NCBI GenBank assembly: GCA_938008555.1 | Contig: CALLKE010000270.1 | Coordinates: 1-9,771 of the forward strand | Length of the DNA: 9,771 nt | DNA from: an uncultured Pedobacter sp. | GTDB taxonomy: Bacteria > Bacteroidota > Bacteroidia > Sphingobacteriales > Sphingobacteriaceae | Direction of reading: 5' to 3' | Part shown: positions 1 through 9,000 of the stretch, in pieces | How positions within the stretch are numbered: position 1 is the stretch's first letter | Layout of the letters: every line of letters begins with the position of its first letter | Notes under the pieces: model-generated | Database searches by the model: none | What the model was told of the DNA's origin: nothing | Seen by the model: the letters and a program-made list of their open reading frames with translations, nothing else | Translations under genes and position numbers: made by a program

Positions 1-3000
1 CGATATCCATATATCGAAATACATCAACTATAGGAGGTAGTATCAGTTTTAGTGCTGGGCAGACTGTTTCAGTTGGTACGAAGCCTACATCGGTAGGTAT
101 GGGCGATATCGATGGTAATGGGACAGTAGATTTAGTAGTATCTAATTACACAGATAACACGATATCGGTGTTAATTAATGGTTCGGTGAGTGGTAGCATT
201 ACCATCACTAGTACAACTACGTATCCGACAAGTCCAGGTACAAATCCCAATAATTTGGTGGTAGGTGATTTGAATAGTGATGGTCATGCAGATATTGCAT
301 TAGGAAATAGTGCTACGGAAGTGTCTCTTTATCGTAATTTCTTTTCCATACCAATAGTTATCTCATCTTTCTCTCCTAGCAGTGGGCCTATTAGTACAAC
401 TGTGACGATCACGGGTCAAAATTTTAACTCAACAGCTGGCCAGAATGTGGTATTCTTTGGAGCGACACAGGCTGTAGTGACGGGTGCGACAAGTACTTCT
501 TTGACTGTGACTGTTCCTTATGGAGCGAATTATCAATATATATCAGTGACTAATTTGGCCTATAATGAGACGGGTTATTCGGCATTACCCTTTGTCGTGA
601 CTTATCCCTCAGTTAGTAATGTGAATGGATTTGCGCCGGTACTGAATTTAGGTACAGGTACTCGCCCATTGGATCATGTTATTAAAGATTTTAATGGCGA
701 TGGTAAGCCCGATATTGCTGTGATCAATAATGGTAATAATGGTGCTTTCAGTCTCTCGTTATTTACCAATACAACGGCGGTAGGAAGCACGAGCTTGACC
801 TTTACTACGCAGACGTTTAGTTTGCCTGGTGGTGGAACTGATGGGGCCGCTATTATTTCTGCAGATTTCGATGGTGATGGCAAGCCCGATATTGCGGTGG
901 GAGGATATACCGGTCAAACTACATATGTGTATAGGAACGTGTCTACAATAAGTAGCATCAGTTTTACTTACACCAATGTAGCTTTGGTCACGGGTATCAA
1001 GATTTGGTCGATTGCCGCTGGTGATTTTGATGGTGATGGCCGACCCGATATTGCAATAGTTGGATTTAATACGGCAAATGTGGCGGTATTACGGAATACA
1101 TCCATATCAGGTGCAATTTCGTTCAGCACAGTCCAGAATTTCCCAGGTAATGGTAACTCTAACTATACTCTGGCTGTTGGTGATGTGGATGGAGATGGCA
1201 AGCCTGATCTGATGACAGCAAACAATGGGGCCAATAATGTAACGATATTACGTAATGCAAGTACGGTGGGCAATATCAGTTTTACTTCATATGTCAATTA
1301 TGTCAATGGTGGTGCATCTTATTCAGCAGCTTTTGGTGATTTGAATGGTGATGGCAAGCTAGATGTTGCTTCTGTTAGTGGGACCACTGTATCGATATTG
1401 TTAAACACGGCTGTATCAGGTACAATCAATGGAAGTAGTTTTACATCATCCACTGCATTTACGGCTCAATCAGATACTCGTGGAGTCGCTATTGGCGATG
1501 TAAATGGGGATGGTAAACCTGATTTGGTGACATATGGTAATAATTCCAATGGTTATAATATATCGGTGTTTATTAATACCACGATTTCAGGTACATTAGT
1601 ACCTGCTTTTTTAAGTAGGGTGGATTATTTTTCGAATGGAAGTCCTCTCGATTCGAACTCGCCTGGCCGTATTAATTTAGCGGATTTAAATGCGGACGGG
1701 CTATTGGATGTGGTTACAACGAATCCCAATCCGGTTTCATCTTCAGGTTATATTTCTCTTCTTCGAAATGCTCCAACAACAGTTATTAGCTCCTTTACAC
1801 CTGCCAGCGGTCCAATTGGTACGACGGTAACAATCACAGGTCAAAACTTTAACCCAACAGCTAGTCAGAATGTAGTTTTCTTCGGGGCAACCTCTGCTAC
1901 CGTTCAGTCTGTTGTAGGAACGACTACCCTCACCGTGACGGTACCTTATGGAGCCAATTACCAATACATTTCAGTGACGAATTTGGCTTATAATACAACA
2001 GCTTATTCAGCAGCACCTTTTGTAGTGACTTATTCTACACCAGTGAGTAGCTTGAATGAGTTTGCCCCCGCACAATATATTACTGTTGGAACTAGGCCAC
2101 TTGGGCATGTGGTGAAGGATTTCAATGGAGATGGTAAGCCTGACATCATTGTAACAAATACGACAACGGTGTCTTTGCTGTTAAATACGACACCGGTATC
2201 CAGTACTAGTTTTTCATTTAGCACAACTACCATTACGATTGGAGCTAATTTGACAGCCATAGCTGCAGGTGATTTAGATGGTGATGGTAAACCAGATTTT
2301 GTACTTGTAGATTATACCAATAAGCAGGCCTATGTGTATCAGAATACATCTAATGGGGGTAGTTTGAGTTTTACGTATGTAAATACATTGACTCCAAATA
2401 GTGTAGTGAATCCCTGGGGGGTTGCTGTTGCGGATTTTGATAATGATGGTCTAGCTGATATTTGCACAGTAGGTTATCAAGCCAACTATGTGTCTGTATT
2501 TCGTAATACTTCAGTAGGTGTGGGTCTTTTTAGTTTCAGTACAAAGCAGGATTTTTACACTTCGGTTTGGTCTAATGACATCGCTTTTGGTGATTTAGAT
2601 GGTGATGGTAAGGTTGATCTCGTTATGGCAAGTAATGATGGGGGTAACTCGGAGCTACCTATATTGAGGAACACGAGTACTGGATCTGGTAATATTAATT
2701 TTGCTTCTCCTTTTTTCTTAAATGCTGGTACAGGTAAATGGCCAGTGAGATTTGCAGATATCAATAGAGATGGCAAATTAGATATTGTTACTGCTGACCC
2801 TAGTGCAAATACGGTATTGGTGTATCTAAATAATAGCGTAAGTGGGACATTAAGTACTGCCGGTTTTTCATTAGCAACTACACAGCCTGCTATTCTTGCC
2901 AATGTGTACGGGTTAAATGTCGGCGATGTGAACGGAGATGGTAATGTGGATATCGCACTTGCCTATAGCACGGTGGGGCCTAATAATGTTTCAGTCCTTA

Positions 3001-6000
3001 AAAACCAGACGGCTATATCGGCCACGAATGTGACTTTTGCTAATCGAACAGATTATGCTTCTGCTGTGGCAACGCAGTGGGCAGATCCTAATCGCATTAG
3101 TTTAGTAGATTTAAATGGTGACGGGATGTTGGATATTGTTCGAATCAATCCTTACGAGAACACCATTTCTATTTTGCGTAACGTGATCATCACACCATCT
3201 TCCGTGGTCGTCACCTCTTTTACACCTACTAATGGCCCAATTAGCACGATTGTGACGATCACGGGTCAAAATTTCAATTCTATTCCCAGTCAAAATGTAG
3301 TGTTTTTTGGAGCGACACAAGCTGCAGTCACGGGTGCTACAAGTACCTCCTTGACCGTAACAGTACCTTATGGAGCGAATTATCAATATATATCAGTAAC
3401 CAATTTGGCTTCTAATACGACCGGTTATTCCACAACACCTTTTGTTGTGACCTATCCAAGTACTGGAGTTATTGACTTTGCGTCAGATCCGAACTTGACT
3501 AGTGGATCAAGCCTTCGTGCGATTTCTATGCGAGATTTAGACATGGATGGTAAGCCTGATTTAGTCGCAGTTGGTAATACGACGACCATCTATGTGTTTC
3601 GCAACGTGTCTACTGCCTCAGGTGTTTTGAGTTATACTTTGTTAACGCTTACGAGTGCATATACAGATCACTACGGGGTAACCATTGGGGATATGGATGG
3701 AGATGGTTGGCCAGATATTGTGGCAGTTGCTTACAACTCTAACTCTGGGGGGGTATCAATTTTTCGCAATGTAACGGCTTCATCCAATACATTAAGTTTT
3801 AGTGCTGAGCAAATAGGTGGTACGGGTACAGGGATGATAGGAGTAGGTGTGAGTGATTTTGATGGTGATGGACGTCCAGATGTTGTAGTGTCTAATTATG
3901 GTAGTAATCAGATGCTCTTCTTTCGTAATTTATCCGTATCGGGCAGCATTGGTTTTGACTCAGGTATAGGGGTAGCAGTTGGATCTCATCCTTGGGATTT
4001 GGCGATAGGTGATTTAGATAAGGATAATCGCCCCGATGTAGTGGTAGGAAATGATGGTGGAACCACAGCCTCTATGCTGCACAATATATCCACAATTGGG
4101 ACAATCAGCTTTACAACCTCTGCAATTAGTTTAACAGGTTTGTCTACCCCACGTGGAGTCGTGATAGGTGATTTTGATAGTGATGGAAACCCTGATGTAG
4201 CTATCGCGAATGGCGGAGCGAGTATCGTTTCCTTTTTCTTAAACACGTTTTCAACTACAGGAACCATTAGTTTCCCAACCACCGCTTCTTTAACATTTAC
4301 GACGGGCACAAACCCATATGGCCTATTTATAGGAGATGTGGATGGCGATGGAAAGATTGATTTAGCAGTGGCTAATTACGGTGCCAATGGCTTATCAACT
4401 CTTAGAAATGCAAGTGCAATAGGATCACTTAGTTTCACCAGTGGAGTTACTTATACAACAAGCACCAATCCATGGGGGGTAGCTGTGGGGGACATGAACA
4501 GCGATGGCAAACCTGATATTGCAGTAGTAGATTACGGAAGTTCGGTAATCTCCCTTTTTCGTAACGTGACAGCTAATATTAGCGCGCCAATAATTACCTC
4601 TTTCACCCCAGGAAGTGGTCCTATCAGTACAGCAGTAACCCTCATAGGCCAGAATTTCAATGCTGTTGCCAACCAAAATATCGTCTTCTTTGGAGCTACA
4701 CAAGCCACAGTAACAGGAGCAAGTACCACGAGTTTGACCGTGGTAGTACCTTATGGAGTGAATTATCAATATATATCAGTGACGAATTTGGCTTCTAACT
4801 TGACGGGTTATTCTGCAACACCATTTGTGGTGACTTTCCCAAGTAATGGTGTGACTGACTTTGCGACCGATCCGGTGCTATCTTCTTCCGGTGCTTTTTG
4901 GGTTGCACTTGGGGACCTAAATAACGATGGGAAGCCCGATTTGGCAGTAGCTACTAGTTTGTCGATGATTGTGTATGTGAATACCTCGAATGTGGGGGGG
5001 ATTTTATCCTTTAGCTCAACCTATTCAAATAGCAATGGTAACAATGGGTTCCTTTCTATCTTGGATGTGGATGGTGACGGTAAACAAGATGTTGTGACCC
5101 TATTAAATACGGGTGTGGCGAATATATTTCGCAATACAACTGTTTCTAGTAATGTAGTAAGCTTTGCGAGTCCAGTGTCGGTTTCTACACCCCAAACATC
5201 AAATGAACTTGTACTATTAGCCGATTTTGATCGCGACGGCAGGCCTGATATAATGGTTGGCGGCACTATTGCTACGATGTATTGGTATCGAAACCTGTCT
5301 GTCTCGGGTACGGTTAGTTTTGGTGTGCAACAATCTATGGCTGTAAGTGGTGCAGGTAATACAGATAGGATCACAGTGGGAGATTTAGATGCAGATGGAA
5401 TGCCAGATGTAGTGGTTTCGTCTGCATTGGGTTTGGTATATCTGTTGCATAATACATCATCATTGGGTGTTATTAGCTTTACACAATACGGTTCTACATT
5501 GAGTCCATCTGGGGGAACATCGGGTAGTGCATGGGGAACAGCCATTGGTGATTTTGATGGTGATGGTAAACCAGACATTGCAGTAAGAGCATTCACTGCC
5601 GGAACTGTATCCTTTTTCTTGAATGGGTCTTCAACAGGTTCGTTAAGCTTTTCTACATCACCAGCCTTAGTCGTAACTACAGGCAGCTCCTCTGCACAAA
5701 ATGCCAATATGGTGTCTATAGGTGATTTTGATGGCGACGGTAAGGTGGATGTAGCTGTTGCGAATACGGGTGATAATACTTTGTCGGTACTTAGAAACAC
5801 AAGTACAGGAATTGGAAGTTTAAGCTTCACTAATCGGGTGAATTATACCACTGGCTCAGTACCTACTGGACTTGCGGTTGGCGACATGAATAGCGATGGG
5901 AAGCCAGATATTGCTGTTGCAAACAACACGAGTGGAACGATTTCGCTTTTCCGAAATGTAATTGTAGTGGCTTCGCCCATTATTACGTCTTTCACACCCA

Positions 6001-9000
6001 CGAGTGGGCCAATTGGTACGATAGTAACGATTACTGGACAAAACTTTAACCCAATAGCCAATCAGAATAGTGTCTTTTTGGGAGCTACACAGGCCACCGT
6101 TACAAGTGCCAGCAGCAATACGCTTACGGTAACAGCGCCTTATGGAGCCAATTATCAATACATATCGGTGACCAACTTGACTTACAATACGACAGGTTAT
6201 TCTCCTATTCCTTTTGTGGTGACTTATAGTCCAATAGGAACAAATGCATTTTTGCCAAAGACAACTTTGTCCACAGGAATATCAACCACCTATGCGACGA
6301 TATCAGATTTAAATCTGGATGGTAAACCCGATTTGATACTAGCGAATACGAATAATACGGTATCTATCTTCCCCAATAACACGTCGGTAGCAGGAGCCAC
6401 CTCTATCAATTTTGGGTCAGTGGTTAGCTTAACGGGTGCAGCGGGGTCGGTCTCCTCTTCCGTAGTGGTGGGTGATATAGATGGGGATGGTTTGCCAGAT
6501 GTGACACTGGTGAATTCAGGTGCGAACTTGGTTTCCATTTTCAGAAATATATCTGGCAGTACGCTTAGTTTTACTACACGAGCCTTGACCTTTACAGCAG
6601 GAACAAGTCCATCATCAATAGCCCTTGCAGATTTTGATGGAGATGGTCGTCCAGATTTAGCGATCACCAATAGTGGGACGAGTGTGTTGTTATTTCGCAA
6701 TCTATCGGTATCAGGTACGATTGCTTTTGTTGGTCAGCAGACTGTTACGTCCGGTACGACCCCACGATCCTTATCGGTGGGTGACTTTGATAAGGATGGC
6801 CAGATTGATTTGGTAGTAGCCAATTTGGGGTCTAATAATGTGCAAGTTTTTCGTAATACGTCTGTTACAGGAACCATTTCCTTTTCTTTATCCGCCACAT
6901 TAACGGCAGGTGTAAGTAGTCCAACTTCAGTTGGTGTAGGAGATTTTAATGGAGATAGCTTTTTAGACATCGCAGTAGCCAATAATACGAGTGGGAATAG
7001 GGTATCGGTATTTACCGCTAATCCAATAACAAGAACCATTAGTTTTCCTACCAGCATAACGGCCACTACGGGTCCAAGTCCATCAAGCTTATCCGTCGGT
7101 GATACCGATGGTGATGGATATGTAGATATTGTGAGTGCTAACTCAGCAAGTAATACGATTTCTGTTTTACGAACATCAGCTACTGGCACGTTATCATTTA
7201 CGACCAAGCTGGATGTTTCTGGTGTGAGCTCGACTAATACAGGAGGATTAGCAGTGGGTGACTTAAATGGGGATGGTTGGCCAGATATTGTGACGACAAC
7301 GATGGGTACGAGCAGTAATGTAGCCGTATTTTTCCAATATCAACGATTGGTACAGTCCTTAACAATTACGTCCTTAACGACTAGTGTAGGCACTAGTATT
7401 TCTGTTACCGTCGCTCGATCTGTATCTGCAACGAGTTCAAACTCGCTGAGCTATGCAATTACAGCTACTACTGGGGGAGGTTCGGCTACGGTGGATGCTT
7501 TTGGCAATTTAACGGCAATAGGTGTAGGGCCTGTTACTTTGACGGTGAGTGCAGCAGGAGATACCAATTATGGGCCAGCTTCGACGAGTCAAGTAATTTC
7601 CATTGGTAAGAATACACCGACTTTAGTGATTACTTCATCTAGCTTAATAGCAGTGAACAATGCTTTGACCGCTGCTGCTACCACGACCGCGTTGAATGGA
7701 GGCGGAGGACCAATTAGCTTTACGGTTACCAATAACTATGGAAGTAGTAATGGAACAGCTACGATATCGGTTCAGCCAGTAGTCAATGCATCGAATGTAG
7801 GCCAGGTGCTGTTAACGGCGACTTCGGCAGGCGATACGAATTATAATTCGGCATCCGCTACGCAAACGTTGACTATATTTCTTGCTCCAGGAGCGGTGGG
7901 TACGGGTATGACTTTGTGGTTACGGGCCGATGCTGGTGTATCCTCGACCACTGGGAATGTGTCTCAATGGAATGATCAGTCGAATAGCATCACTGTTACG
8001 GCCAATCAAGCACAGCCTGTAGGAGGTGCTTCTACAGATATTTTATTGAATGCTACAGGGGTAAATTATAACCCAATACTTACTTTCTCCGGAGCTAGTT
8101 CGAAGGAATTAGCTGGTAGGGGCAATTTTAGTTTTGCTGCGAGCAATACCATTATTGGTATTGCTAGGTCAAGGGGTTCGGCAACTACAGCAGCAATTTT
8201 TGCTTCAACTAATACTTCAGGCAATCCTGGTCCTGGGTTGATACAAGACGGTAGTGCCAATGCGAATAGTTTTGGTCTGGATGGAAACTCATTTAGTAGC
8301 GGAGGTAGAGATATCAGTGCTTTAAGCATTATAATAGGAATTTATACAAGTACTACGGTAAACACTGGTTTGCTATATGTCAACGGAGTTAGCTCGACGA
8401 CCAATAATACAAATGGAATTACCAGCACCAATGTTCTGAATTTTGAAATTGGTGGTCGAACGCTTGGTGGGCTTACGGGACGTATTTTTAAAGGTGATAT
8501 TGGGGAAGTGATCTATTACAGCCGGGGCGTATCTTCTCAAGAACTTCTTCTAGTACAGAGCTATTTGGCAATCAAATATGGCATCCATTTAGATCCAACA
8601 GTTATACCTAATTATCTGGCGAGTGATGGCAGCACGATATGGAGCTCGGTATCTAATACGGGTTATACCAATACGGTAATGGGTATAGGTCGGGATGATA
8701 ATAGTGGATTAAATCAGAAACAAACTACGAGTGCTACAGGTTCAGATATTCTGACTTTTGGCCTTGGTGCGATTACAAGCTCGAATGTAGCTAACACAGG
8801 CAGTTTTGGTGTAGATAAGTCATTTTTGTTAGTAGGGAATAATGCGATTACGACAAGTGTGACCAATACGATTGATTTGGCGACGAATCCCGGAACAGCC
8901 ACGCCTATGCGAATGCGTTTGGGTCGTGTATGGAAGGTTCAGCTAACGGGTACGCTGGTAGGCACAGAGGCCTTACAATTCAATTTAACAGGCGCTTTTT

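Larger units (their letters stand above)
351..7352 (+). repeat. Five tandem copies of a ~1.4 kb coding unit (TIG + seven-blade propeller)
   Basis: Units begin at 351, 1773, 3201, 4587 and 5976; the fifth ends near 7352. Unit lengths are 474, 476, 462, 463 and 459 codons. Each starts with a TIG domain of 84-87 residues and continues with seven FG-GAP blades whose calcium-loop aspartates are spaced 150-186 bases apart. The distance from the last blade aspartate to the unit end is nearly constant (90-96 bases). The partial propeller at 3-350 shows that at least one more unit lies upstream. Units with propellers 1 and 2 share sequence details, as do those with propellers 3 and 4, so the array grew by duplication. 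Copies are diverged at the DNA level except within the TIG domains. Confidence 0.93.

Noticed and set aside
5021..5830. A 269-codon open frame on the - strand
   Set aside because: It is the antisense of propeller 4. Its repeated S-G-L-P-S-P-S-K-S motif is the shifted reverse complement of the G-D-G-K-P-D blade codons. No independent domain is visible and the + frame is fully coherent across it.
105..7286. EF-hand or dockerin repeats suggested by D-x-D-x-D-G motifs
   Set aside because: The loops recur every 50-62 residues within beta-strand-rich blades ending in R-N. They lack the flanking helices of EF-hands and the paired short-spacing pattern of dockerins. FG-GAP/VCBS blades explain them fully.
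351..7352. CRISPR-like or noncoding tandem repeat
   Set aside because: The period is about 1.4 kb, copies are diverged in DNA but conserved in protein, and every unit is a multiple of three bases with an open frame.
7893..8600. Glycoside hydrolase catalytic domain
   Set aside because: The fold signature is ConA/LamG-like, but I could not see a paired acidic catalytic motif such as the ExDxxE of GH16.
674..8902. Other - strand open frames of 62-157 codons spread along the window
   Set aside because: All lie opposite FG-GAP, TIG or lectin-like segments and repeat with the same period as those modules. They arise because the repetitive + strand codons rarely produce stops on the opposite strand.
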